Assembly: GCF_003207855.1 (NCBI RefSeq) | Contig: NZ_NKTZ01000002.1 | Span: 310,001 to 374,000 of the forward strand | DNA: 64,000 nt | Source of the DNA: Komagataeibacter rhaeticus | Lineage (GTDB): Bacteria; Pseudomonadota; Alphaproteobacteria; Acetobacterales; Acetobacteraceae | Direction: 5' to 3' | Shown here: positions 54,594 to 62,509 of the stretch, piece after piece | Layout of the letters: each line of letters starts with the position of its first letter | Position numbering within the stretch: the first letter of the stretch is position 1 | Made by a program: the position numbers and the translations under genes | Notes under the pieces: generated by a model | Database searches by the model: none | Told to the model about the DNA's origin: nothing | What the model saw: the letters and a program-made list of their open reading frames with translations, nothing else

Positions 54594-54935
54594 TCAGGGC
54601 TCCTGTGTTACGGTTACGGTGCCCGTTGCCTGATCGGGATGGTAATCATCAAAAAACTTGTAGGTGCCGGGATGCAGCGGACCGGCATGCACCGTGATGG
54701 TGCCGCCGGACACCACGATCTTCTCGAACTTCAGGTCATAGCTCTCGAATTCGTCCGTCGTGTCATCATGGTTGTCCAGCACGATCAGGAAGCGCTGCCC
54801 GGCGGGCACGCTGAAATGGTCCGGCGTGAAATGATGGTCCCGCACTTCCAGATGCACCGGGTCCTGGGCCTGGGCATGCGGCACGAACGCGCATGCGGCA
54901 AGCCAGAGGGAAGACACAACACTCACGTAACGCAT
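54594..54935 (-). CDS. Cupredoxin-domain periplasmic protein (EfeO/P19-like partner of FTR1)
   Basis: 113 residues with a signal peptide (MRYVSVVSSLWLAACAFVPHAQA) and a cupredoxin-like beta domain: HLEVRDHHFTPDHFSVPAGQRFLIVLDNHD, then DEFESYDLKFEKIVV and HPGTYKFFDDYHPDQATGTVTV. AGGAG lies 8 nt before ATG 54935. EfeO-type cupredoxins pair with FTR1 permeases and supply or oxidise iron. Classical copper ligands are only partly clear, since His-rich HDDTTDEFE and the YHPDQ end are present. First gene of the operon. Confidence 0.83.
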   Translation of the reverse strand: MRYVSVVSSLWLAACAFVPHAQAQDPVHLEVRDHHFTPDHFSVPAGQRFLIVLDNHDDTTDEFESYDLKFEKIVVSGGTITVHAGPLHPGTYKFFDDYHPDQATGTVTVTQEP

Positions 54936-54957
54936 ACGGGACACTCCTATCGTGCGG

Positions 54958-54988
54958 CGCATATTATGCGACTGATTATTACTGTCAA
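54958..54988 (-). promoter_or_regulatory. Sigma70-type promoter of the FTR1 operon with palindrome over the -10
   Basis: On the minus strand, -35 TTGACA (54988-54983), 16-nt spacer, -10 TAATAT (54966-54961). A perfect palindrome CGCAT-ATT-ATGCG spans 54958-54970, covering the -10 box. A bound iron-responsive repressor would block transcription. The repressor family is not stated by the sequence. Confidence 0.6.
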
Positions 54989-55070
54989 ATATATGCGGAA
55001 GCGACGCCGGGGCACCCTTTACATTAATGCAATCCTTACATGGGAATTATGCGGGGTTCTGCCCATCCTT

Positions 55071-55113
55071 AAAGATATGCGCCGTTGACATCTTTTTGAG
55101 ACGCCATTAAGGT
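55071..55113 (+). promoter_or_regulatory. hmp promoter with NsrR-like palindrome
   Basis: AAAGATAT (55071-55078) and ACATCTTT (55088-55095) are inverted with one mismatch in 8. Their half-site layout is 11-1-11 around 55083, close to known NsrR boxes (AAGATGYATTT-type). The -35 TTGACA (55085-55090) lies inside it. A weak -10 TAAGGT (55108-55113) follows a 17-nt spacer. Confidence 0.55.
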
Positions 55114-55144
55114 ATCTTGATTATCTATCTTTATGGAGCATATC

Positions 55145-56350
55145 GTGGCCTCACCCCTTGATGACCGGACCCGCGGCATCATCCGCGCCTGCGTGCCCGC
55201 GCTAGAAGCCCATGGCCTGGCAATCACGACGGAAATGTACCGTCGCCTGCTGGCCAATCCCGCCATCCGTGACCTGTTCAACCTGTCCCACCAGCAGAAC
55301 GGCGAACAGCCCCGGGCACTGGCCCTGGCGGTCCTGGCCTATGCCCGCAACATCGATAACCCTGGCGCGATGGCCGGCGCGGTCGAACGCATTGCGGAAA
55401 AGCATGTCGGGCTGAACATCCTGCCCGAACATTATCCTTATGTGGCCGATGCCCTGCTGGGGGCCATTGCCCAGGTGCTGGGCGATGCCGCCACGCCCGA
55501 CATCATGGATGCCTGGGGCAGGGCCTACTGGTTCCTGGCGGATATCCTGATCGGGCGTGAGGAGCAGATCTACGTGGCCCATGCCGCCGCACCGGGTGGC
55601 TGGACGGGCTGGAGGCCCTTCAGCGTGCGCCGCCGCACGGTGGAGAGCGGGACCGTGACCTCCTTTGAACTGGTGCCGACCGATGGCCGGCCCGTCATGC
55701 GCCACGCGGCGGGGCAATCCCTTGGTTTCCGCCTTGATGTGCCGGGGCATGGTCCGGCGCGGCGCAACTACAGCATCTCCTCCGCGCCGGGAGCCGATGC
55801 CTACCGGATCAGCGTGCGCCGCATTGACGGTGGCGTGGTATCCAGCTGGCTGCATGACAGCGTGCGCGAGGGAACGGTCCTGCAGGTCTCCGCCCCGGCG
55901 GGAGACTTCACGCTGGGCCATCCGGATACCGCGCCTGTTGTCTTCCTCAGCGCCGGGGTGGGGCTGACGCCGTTCATGTCCATGCTGGGGGTGGTGGCGG
56001 CGGGAAAGACACCCATCCGCTACATTCACGCCACCCGCAGCACGGAAACGGAAGCCTTTGGCATCCCCGTCCGTGACCTTGCGGCAAAGGGCAGGCTGGA
56101 TGCGGATATATTCTATACCCGTCAGGCCCCGCAGGGCGTGCCCCCGACCCCGAACGTGACCACCCATGCCGGGCGCATCACGCCGGAATGGCTGAGCGGG
56201 CAGGTGGACCCAGCCGCGACCTATTATGTCTGCGGCCCCGACGGCTTCATGCGCGACATGGTGACAGCCCTGCGCGCGGCGGGCGTGCCGGACGGCCAGA
56301 TCCGCTACGCGTTCTTTGGCCCGGCGGATGATACGGCGCTGATGGGCTGA
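55145..56350 (+). CDS. hmp: Flavohemoglobin, nitric oxide dioxygenase
   Basis: 401 residues. N-terminal globin (FNLSHQQNG, proximal His in AEKHVGLNI, DAWGRAYWFLADILI), then an FAD domain with RNYSISSAP and the NAD domain with SAGVGLTPFMSMLGVV and the C-terminal YVCGPDGFM. It turns NO plus O2 into nitrate. The start at 55145 (GTG) was chosen because GGAG lies 6 nt upstream and family proteins begin shortly before the SPL motif. An ATG at 55133 is 12 nt upstream but has no ribosome site. It is divergent from the FTR1 operon. Confidence 0.95.
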   Translation: MASPLDDRTRGIIRACVPALEAHGLAITTEMYRRLLANPAIRDLFNLSHQQNGEQPRALALAVLAYARNIDNPGAMAGAVERIAEKHVGLNILPEHYPYVADALLGAIAQVLGDAATPDIMDAWGRAYWFLADILIGREEQIYVAHAAAPGGWTGWRPFSVRRRTVESGTVTSFELVPTDGRPVMRHAAGQSLGFRLDVPGHGPARRNYSISSAPGADAYRISVRRIDGGVVSSWLHDSVREGTVLQVSAPAGDFTLGHPDTAPVVFLSAGVGLTPFMSMLGVVAAGKTPIRYIHATRSTETEAFGIPVRDLAAKGRLDADIFYTRQAPQGVPPTPNVTTHAGRITPEWLSGQVDPAATYYVCGPDGFMRDMVTALRAAGVPDGQIRYAFFGPADDTALMG

Positions 56351-56633
56351 AAAGCCGTCTGGAAACGGAAGTATCCAGGTGCCTCCTGCCTTCGGGACGG
56401 GTGGCGCCTGCGGATGCTTTCCGCAAACCGCCTTGCCGGACCCTGCTCCATGATCCGCGGGAGCGGCCCACGTCTCAATCCGGTGGCGGGCGTGAGCGCC
56501 CCGCATGCGCCACCAGCAGGCTGCAACCCTGCGGCGGGCCGCGCCTTCTTCCTGTTATCCGGGTCGCATCATGGAAGGCCCTCCCGGCTTTCCGGCAGGA
56601 CCCGGGTCACACCCGCAGGGAAGGGCCACCGCA

Positions 56634-57335
56634 ATGCTGACCGTACATCATCTGGACAATTCCCGTTCACAACGGGTCCTGTGGCTGCTGGAAGAACTGG
56701 AACTGCCCTACGACATCCATTTCTACAGCCGCGACCCGAAAACCATGCAGGCGCCACAGTCCCTGCGCCGCATCCACCCGCTGGGCAAGGCCCCCGTCCT
56801 GACCGATACCGATGGTGACGTGACGCTGGCCGAAAGCGGGGCGATCATTGAATACGTGCTGGCCAGATACGGCCATGGCCGACTGGAACCCGCACACGGC
56901 ACGCCCGCGCATACGCGCTTCATCTACTGGCTGCATTATGCCGAAGGCTCGGCCATGCCGCCACTCCTGCTCAAGCTGGTCCTTGGCCTGCTGCCCGGCC
57001 GCGTGCCGTGGCCCCTGCGGCCCTTTGCCGCCCTGATTGCAGGGGGCGCGCTGACAAAGGCCATCAATCCGCAGGTCAGGCTGCACATGGATTACTGGGA
57101 ACAGAGCCTTGCCGCCAGCGAATGGTTTGCAGGACCCGAATTCACGGCCGCCGACATCCAGATGAGTTTCCCGCTGGAAGTGGCCGCCGCCCGCGCGGGG
57201 GCACTGGCCGGTCGCCCCCATATCGGTCCCTTCCTGCGCCGTATCCATGCCCGTCCCGCCTGCCAGCGCGCCCTGGTCCGGGGCGGGTCCTATGCCTATG
57301 CCACGACGGGGAATGCCCCCGCCGCCACGCGCTGA
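56634..57335 (+). CDS. Glutathione S-transferase family protein
   Basis: 233-residue cytoplasmic protein with an N-terminal thioredoxin-like domain (VHHLDNSRSQRVLWLLEELELPY, then GKAPVLTDTDG and the Glu-Ser of LAESGAIIEYV that binds glutathione) and an all-helical C-terminal domain. The Ser in NSRSQR at the front of the first helix is the probable activator. The hydrophobic stretch LLLKLVLGLLPGRVPWPLRPF and the lack of membrane features suggest a soluble enzyme. ATG 56634 has GGGAAGG 9 nt before it. Confidence 0.86.
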   Translation: MLTVHHLDNSRSQRVLWLLEELELPYDIHFYSRDPKTMQAPQSLRRIHPLGKAPVLTDTDGDVTLAESGAIIEYVLARYGHGRLEPAHGTPAHTRFIYWLHYAEGSAMPPLLLKLVLGLLPGRVPWPLRPFAALIAGGALTKAINPQVRLHMDYWEQSLAASEWFAGPEFTAADIQMSFPLEVAAARAGALAGRPHIGPFLRRIHARPACQRALVRGGSYAYATTGNAPAATR

Positions 57336-57421
57336 ACGGCGCCCCCACGGCGGGCGGGCATGGTTTACGCGGCACTGTGGTTTGTATTAAGTGCGCCGAC
57401 AGCCCCAGCCCCCGAGGTTCC

Positions 57422-59044
57422 ATGATTCGTCTCGACACCATCAGCAAGCATAACGGCCAGCGCCTGGTCTTTATCGAAGCCTCGGCCGCCCTGCAGAAGG
57501 GGGAAAAGATCGGGCTGGTCGGCCCCAATGGCGCGGGCAAGACCACCCTGTTCCGCATGATCACGGGGAAGGAGGAACCCGATGAGGGCCAGATCCTGAT
57601 CGATCGCGGCACCACCATCGGGTTCTTCAGTCAGGACGTGGGCGAAATGGCGGGCCGCAGTGCCGTGGCCGAGGTAATGGAAGGCGCGGACGCGGTCTCG
57701 GAAGTGGCGGCCGAACTGGCCACGCTGGAAAACGCGCTGGCCGACCCCGATCAGGCCGACCGGCTGGAAGAAATCCTTGAACGCTTTGGCGAGGTGCAGG
57801 CCCGCTTCGAGGAACTGGGGGGCTACGCGCTTGATAGCAAGGCGCGCGAGGTCCTGCACGGCCTTGGCTTCAGCCAGGAAATGATGGATGGCGATGTCAG
57901 CCGCCTGTCGGGCGGGTGGAAGATGCGCGTGGCGCTGGGCCGCATCCTGCTCATGCGCCCCGATGTGATGCTGCTGGACGAACCCAGCAACCATCTGGAC
58001 CTGGAAAGCCTGATCTGGCTCGAGCAGTTCCTGGCGGGTTATGATGGCGCCCTGCTCATGACATCACATGACCGGGCGTTCATGAACCGGGTCATCAACA
58101 AGGTGATCGAGATCGATGGCGGCAGCCTGACCAGTTTCTCGGGCGATTACGAGTTTTACGAACAGCAGCGCGCCCAGAACGAAAAGCAGCAGCAGGCCCA
58201 GTTCGAACGCCAGCAGGCGGCACTGGCCAAGGAAATCAACTTCATCGAACGCTTCAAGGCCCGCGCCTCGCACGCGGCACAGGTGCAGAGCCGGGTCAAG
58301 AAGCTGGAAAAGATCGACCGTGTGGAGCCACCCAAGCGGCGGCAGGCGGTCAGCTTCGAGTTCCCGCCCGCGCCGCGCTCGGGCGAGGACGTGGTCAGGC
58401 TGCGTGGGGTGGACAAGCGCTATGGCAGCCGCGTGATCTATCAGGGGCTGGACCTGCTGGTGCGCCGGCGTGAGCGGTGCTGCATCCTGGGGGTGAACGG
58501 CGCGGGCAAATCCACCCTGCTCAAGCTGGTCACCGGCACGACCGAACCGGATGCGGGCACGGTCACGCTGGGGGGCAGCGTGAAGATGGGCTATTTCGCC
58601 CAGCACGCCATGGACCTGCTGGATGGCAACCGCACGGTGTTCGAGACGCTGGATGATGCCTTCCCGCTGGCCAGCCAGGGTTCGCTGCGCGCGCTGGCGG
58701 GCAGTTTCGGCTTTTCGGGCGATGAGGTGGAAAAAAGCTGCCGCGTGCTTTCAGGCGGTGAGAAGGCACGGCTGGTCATGGCACTCATGCTGTTCGATCC
58801 GCCAAACTTTCTGGTACTGGATGAACCGACCAACCATCTGGACATTGCCACCAAGGAAATGCTGATCACCGCCCTTGCGCAGTACGAGGGCACCATGCTG
58901 TTCGTCTCGCATGACCGGCATTTCCTTTCCGCCCTGTCCAACCGGGTGCTGGAACTGACACCCGACGGCATCCACCAGTACGATGGCGGCTATACGGACT
59001 ATGTGGCGCGCACCGGGCAGGAAGCACCGGGGCTGCATGCCTGA
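57422..59044 (+). CDS. ABC-F family ATP-binding protein
   Basis: 540 residues with two ABC cassettes and no membrane helices. First Walker A GPNGAGKTT near residue 37 and signature RLSGGWKMRVALGRIL with LLDEPSNHLDLESL. Second Walker A GVNGAGKST and signature VLSGGEKARLVMALML with VLDEPTNHLDIATKEML. A charged coiled-coil linker (EQQRAQNEKQQQAQFERQQ and following) lies between them. ABC-F proteins act on the ribosome (EttA/YbiT/Uup types). The linker length fits the YbiT/EttA side. It follows gst by 86 bp. Confidence 0.92.
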   Translation: MIRLDTISKHNGQRLVFIEASAALQKGEKIGLVGPNGAGKTTLFRMITGKEEPDEGQILIDRGTTIGFFSQDVGEMAGRSAVAEVMEGADAVSEVAAELATLENALADPDQADRLEEILERFGEVQARFEELGGYALDSKAREVLHGLGFSQEMMDGDVSRLSGGWKMRVALGRILLMRPDVMLLDEPSNHLDLESLIWLEQFLAGYDGALLMTSHDRAFMNRVINKVIEIDGGSLTSFSGDYEFYEQQRAQNEKQQQAQFERQQAALAKEINFIERFKARASHAAQVQSRVKKLEKIDRVEPPKRRQAVSFEFPPAPRSGEDVVRLRGVDKRYGSRVIYQGLDLLVRRRERCCILGVNGAGKSTLLKLVTGTTEPDAGTVTLGGSVKMGYFAQHAMDLLDGNRTVFETLDDAFPLASQGSLRALAGSFGFSGDEVEKSCRVLSGGEKARLVMALMLFDPPNFLVLDEPTNHLDIATKEMLITALAQYEGTMLFVSHDRHFLSALSNRVLELTPDGIHQYDGGYTDYVARTGQEAPGLHA

Positions 59045-59112
59045 TGGCCGACGGCACCGGCAAAGGTGGTAAAAGGCGAAGGTGGTAAAATAAAGCGTCG
59101 CCACCCTTGATA

Positions 59113-59129
59113 ATACCATAGGGGGGTAT
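59113..59129 (+). promoter_or_regulatory. CsoR-type operator before copA
   Basis: ATACCATAGGGGGGTAT, a 17-bp site of the ATACC-G-tract-GGTAT kind known for CsoR family repressors. It lies 34 bp before the copA start and overlaps the likely -10 TATAAC. A close variant lies at 61992-62008. Confidence 0.75.
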
Positions 59130-59162
59130 AACCTCATCAGGGCACGCATACGGAGCGGACCC

Positions 59163-61541
59163 ATGCCCCAGACCCTTGCTTTCCCAGTTGGCGGCATGTC
59201 ATGCGCCGCCTGCGCCGCGCGTATTGAAAAAGTCCTCAACCGTCAGGATGGGGTGCATGCCAGCGTCAATTTCGCCACCGGCCGCGTGCAGGTCACGCTG
59301 GACACGCCTGCCGCCACACCGCAGGGGGTGGTTGACGCCATCCGCAAGGCCGGGTTCAGCGTGGGTGAAGACAGTATCGACCTGTCCATAACCGGCATGT
59401 CGTGCGCCGCCTGCGCGGCCCGTATTGAAAAGGTCCTCAACCGCCTGCCCCTGACACAGGCCAGCGTGAACCTGGCCACCGGGCGGGCGCATGTCGTGTT
59501 CGTGCCCGGCGTGACCGATACTGCCACCCTGATCGCCCGCATTGAAAAGGCAGGCTATGGCGCGAAACCTGTCGGGGATACGCCACAGGCCGATCCGCGT
59601 GCGGAACGCGCGCGCGAATGGCGCGCGGCATGTCGGGCGTTTGGCCTGACCCTGATCCTGTCGCTGCCCTTCTGGGTGCAGATGGTGCTGATGCTGTCAG
59701 GCTCGATGCACATGATGCCCGGCTGGCTGCAATGGGCGCTGGCAACGCCGGTGCAGTTCTACTGCGCGCGCCATATGTACCAGCGTGCCTGGAGGGCGGT
59801 GCGTGGCGGGGGGGCGGACATGGATGTGCTGGTCGTGCTCGGCACCAGCATCGCCTATGGCTTCAGCGCCGTCGTGGTGGCGCTGGGCCTGCGCCAGCCG
59901 GTCTATTTCGAGGCCAGTGTGGCGATCATCACCCTGATCTCCCTGGGCAGGCTTATGGAAAACCGGGCGCGCAACCAGACCGGCGCCGGGCTGGAGAGCC
60001 TGCTGCGGCTCCAGCCCCAGATTGCCCATGTACAGACGGGGGACAGCGTGGTGGACCGGCCCGTAGCAGATGTGCGGGTGGGTGACGTGTTCAGCGTGCG
60101 CCCCGGCGAGAGCATTCCGGTTGACGGCCGCGTCACGCAGGGGACATCGGAAGTCAGCGAAGCCATGCTGACGGGCGAGAGCCTGCCCGTGGTCAAGCAG
60201 CCCGGCAGCATGGTCTATGGCGGCACGACCAACACAACCGGCACCCTGTGCGCCACCGCCACCGGCGTGGGGCATGACACCGCCCTGGCCCATATCGTAC
60301 GGATGGTGGAACAGGCCCAGGGGTCCAAGGCCCCAGTGCAGCGGCTGGTTGACAGGATTGCCGGCATCTTCGTGCCGATAGTGCTGGCCATTGCCTTGGT
60401 GACCTTCGTGGCGGGCTGGCTGGTTACGGGCAGCGCGGGGTGGAGCCTGGTATCGGCCGTGTCGGTACTGGTCATCGCCTGCCCGTGCTCGCTGGGGCTG
60501 GCAACGCCCACGGCCATCATGGTGGGCACCGGGCTGGGCGCGCGCGCGGGCATCCTGTTCCGCAATGCCGATGCACTGGAACAGGCCCGGAAGCTGACCA
60601 CCCTGATCGTGGACAAGACCGGCACGCTGACACAGGGCAGGCCCGGTGTCAGTGATGTCATACCCGCACCCGGCGTGACGGAACATGCCCTGCTGGCCAT
60701 GGCCCTTGCGCTGGAACAGAATTCCGAACACCCGCTGGCCCGCGCCATCGTGGCACATGCGGTGGCGAACGGTGCCCGGGCGCAGGCGGTCACGGATTTT
60801 GCGGCCATACCCGGCAGGGGGGTTACCGCGCGCGTGGACGGGGTGGCGGCGTGCCTTGGCGCGCCCCGTTTCCTCGCGGACAGCCACATCACGCCGGATA
60901 CCACCGTGACCGGGCGGCTGGAGCGGGAAGGCAAGACCACGATCGGGGTGGCCGCGGGCGGGCGGCTTATGGGCTATATCGCCCTGTCCGACCAGTTGCG
61001 CCCGGATGCGGTGACAACCGTCCGCGCGCTGAAGGCCGCCGGGATCAGGGTCATCATGCTGACGGGCGACAACCAGCACACGGCGGAAGTGGTGGCCCGC
61101 CAGGTGGGCGTGGATGACTACCGCGCGGGCGTGCTGCCCGCCGACAAGGCGGAAGTGGTGCAGAAATACCGGGCCGAAAACGCGGTCGTGGGCATGGTGG
61201 GCGATGGCATAAACGATGCCCCCGCCCTGGCGGCGGCGGATGTGGGGTTTGCCATTGGCGCGGGCGCCGCCATTGCGCTGGACACGGCCGATATCATCCT
61301 GATGCGCAGTGAACTGGTGAGCGTGCTGGATGCCATCTCGCTTTCACGTGCCACCATCGCCAAGATCCGCCAGAACCTGTTCTTCGCCTTCATCTACAAC
61401 ATACTGGGCCTGCCGCTGGCGGCTTTCGGCCTGCTCAACCCGATCGTGGCGGGCGGGGCCATGGCCATGAGTTCGGTCTCGGTCGTCAGCAACTCGCTGC
61501 TGCTCAACCGCTGGAAGCCCACCCCCCGCCCCGGCACCTGA
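59163..61541 (+). CDS. copA: Copper-exporting P1B-type ATPase with two heavy-metal domains
   Basis: 792 residues. Two N-terminal metal-binding domains each carry [17 protein letters not shown] (residues ~11-27 and ~78-94). The eight-helix core has [10 protein letters not shown] (Cu+ site, about residue 440), the phosphorylation motif DKTGTLTQG (Asp ~484), and [10 protein letters not shown] (~680). This is the Cu+ export class. The two metal-domain DNA blocks are 46/50 identical with only synonymous changes. CsoR operator upstream. csoR follows 83 bp later. Confidence 0.97.
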   Translation: MPQTLAFPVGGMSCAACAARIEKVLNRQDGVHASVNFATGRVQVTLDTPAATPQGVVDAIRKAGFSVGEDSIDLSITGMSCAACAARIEKVLNRLPLTQASVNLATGRAHVVFVPGVTDTATLIARIEKAGYGAKPVGDTPQADPRAERAREWRAACRAFGLTLILSLPFWVQMVLMLSGSMHMMPGWLQWALATPVQFYCARHMYQRAWRAVRGGGADMDVLVVLGTSIAYGFSAVVVALGLRQPVYFEASVAIITLISLGRLMENRARNQTGAGLESLLRLQPQIAHVQTGDSVVDRPVADVRVGDVFSVRPGESIPVDGRVTQGTSEVSEAMLTGESLPVVKQPGSMVYGGTTNTTGTLCATATGVGHDTALAHIVRMVEQAQGSKAPVQRLVDRIAGIFVPIVLAIALVTFVAGWLVTGSAGWSLVSAVSVLVIACPCSLGLATPTAIMVGTGLGARAGILFRNADALEQARKLTTLIVDKTGTLTQGRPGVSDVIPAPGVTEHALLAMALALEQNSEHPLARAIVAHAVANGARAQAVTDFAAIPGRGVTARVDGVAACLGAPRFLADSHITPDTTVTGRLEREGKTTIGVAAGGRLMGYIALSDQLRPDAVTTVRALKAAGIRVIMLTGDNQHTAEVVARQVGVDDYRAGVLPADKAEVVQKYRAENAVVGMVGDGINDAPALAAADVGFAIGAGAAIALDTADIILMRSELVSVLDAISLSRATIAKIRQNLFFAFIYNILGLPLAAFGLLNPIVAGGAMAMSSVSVVSNSLLLNRWKPTPRPGT

Positions 61542-61624
61542 AACCCCGCTGTACGCAGGGGCATGCGTGGTATCGGACGGGATACGCTGCTATCGTGCCG
61601 CGACACGAGCCAGGAAAAGGGTGC

Positions 61625-61966
61625 ATGGCAAAAAACGGACAGACGGCAGGAAAAGCCGCGGACTGCGCGCGGTGCGCCCCGCAGCCGGACACGAAAAAGG
61701 TCGAACAGCCCCACAAGCGGGCCCTGATCAACCGCATGCGCCGCATTGAAGGCCAGATGGGCGGCGTGCTGAACATGATCGAGGATGACCGTTACTGCGT
61801 TGATATCCTGACCCAGGTCTCGGCCATAAAGGCCGCGCTGGACGGGGTGGCCATCCAGATCCTGTCCAGCCATGCCAGGGGCTGCGTGCGCAAGGCCGTG
61901 CTGGAAGATGGCGGTGACGAGGTGATGGATGAACTGCTGGGCATCGTGCGCAAGCTGATCCGCTGA
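61625..61966 (+). CDS. csoR: CsoR-family copper-sensing repressor
   Basis: 113-residue helical repressor (DUF156 family). Typical core: HKRALINRMRRIEGQMGGVLNMIEDDRYCVDILTQVSAIKAAL in parts, with the metal Cys in YCVDIL and His/Cys in SSHARGCVRKAV, matching the Cys-His-Cys Cu+ site. The N-terminal 30 residues are unusual, with extra Cys in DCARCAP. GGAAAAGG precedes the ATG. It probably represses copA and the downstream periplasmic copper genes through the two operators. Confidence 0.93.
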   Translation: MAKNGQTAGKAADCARCAPQPDTKKVEQPHKRALINRMRRIEGQMGGVLNMIEDDRYCVDILTQVSAIKAALDGVAIQILSSHARGCVRKAVLEDGGDEVMDELLGIVRKLIR

Positions 61967-61991
61967 TCACGGTGGAAAAAATGCTTCCCCC

Positions 61992-62008
61992 ATGCCCCCC
62001 AAGGGTAT
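61992..62008 (-). promoter_or_regulatory. Second CsoR-type operator
   Basis: Minus-strand reading ATACCCTTGGGGGGCAT agrees with the copA operator at 14 of 17 positions. It lies 47 bp before the small periplasmic copper gene and next to the AT-rich TATTATAAA. Confidence 0.7.
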
Positions 62009-62055
62009 TATAAAGCCGTGTCTGCACGTAGCCCCTCTGTGCACGGGAGCCCTGA

Positions 62056-62430
62056 ATGGTCAGGACACATGGCCGGATCTGGATTGGTCTGCTGACCTGG
62101 CTGCTGGTGCAGGCCGGGCTGCTGGTCGGTTCCGTGCCCCTGCCCGCACAGGCGCATCCCGCCCTGATCGCCTGCACACACACAGACCAGCCCCAGTGCA
62201 TGACACCCGCAGCCCATGCCGCCCACATGGCCCATGCCCACCATGGAACGCCTGCGGGCGGGCAGTGCTGCCATGTCCATGCGGGCACCGATATACCCTC
62301 CCCCCCCACGGCCTGCCTGATCAGCCACCCTGTCAGGGTTACGGGGGCCTTCATGACCCCGGCACAGGCCCATCACGCGGGCCGCGACTGGCTGCCCCCG
62401 CTGCGCCCACCCAAAACCCGGATCGCATAG
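62056..62430 (+). CDS. Small His/Met/Cys-rich secreted protein, likely copper binding
   Basis: 124 residues with a signal peptide (IWIGLLTWLLVQAGLLVGSVPLPAQA). The mature part is rich in His, Met and Cys: CTHTDQPQCM, AAHAAHMAHAHHG, QCCHVHAG, CLISH. It resembles small copper-resistance periplasmic proteins by context and composition, but no family was assigned. It sits between CsoR and the multicopper oxidase, with operator upstream and 79 bp to the oxidase gene. Confidence 0.75.
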   Translation: MVRTHGRIWIGLLTWLLVQAGLLVGSVPLPAQAHPALIACTHTDQPQCMTPAAHAAHMAHAHHGTPAGGQCCHVHAGTDIPSPPTACLISHPVRVTGAFMTPAQAHHAGRDWLPPLRPPKTRIA

Positions 62431-62509
62431 ACGCCACAAGGCGTGCTCCATGCCCCCGCTGGCCCATAGCCATTGCGGGTTCTGACAGCCCTGTTTTCCG
62501 GATTTTCCC

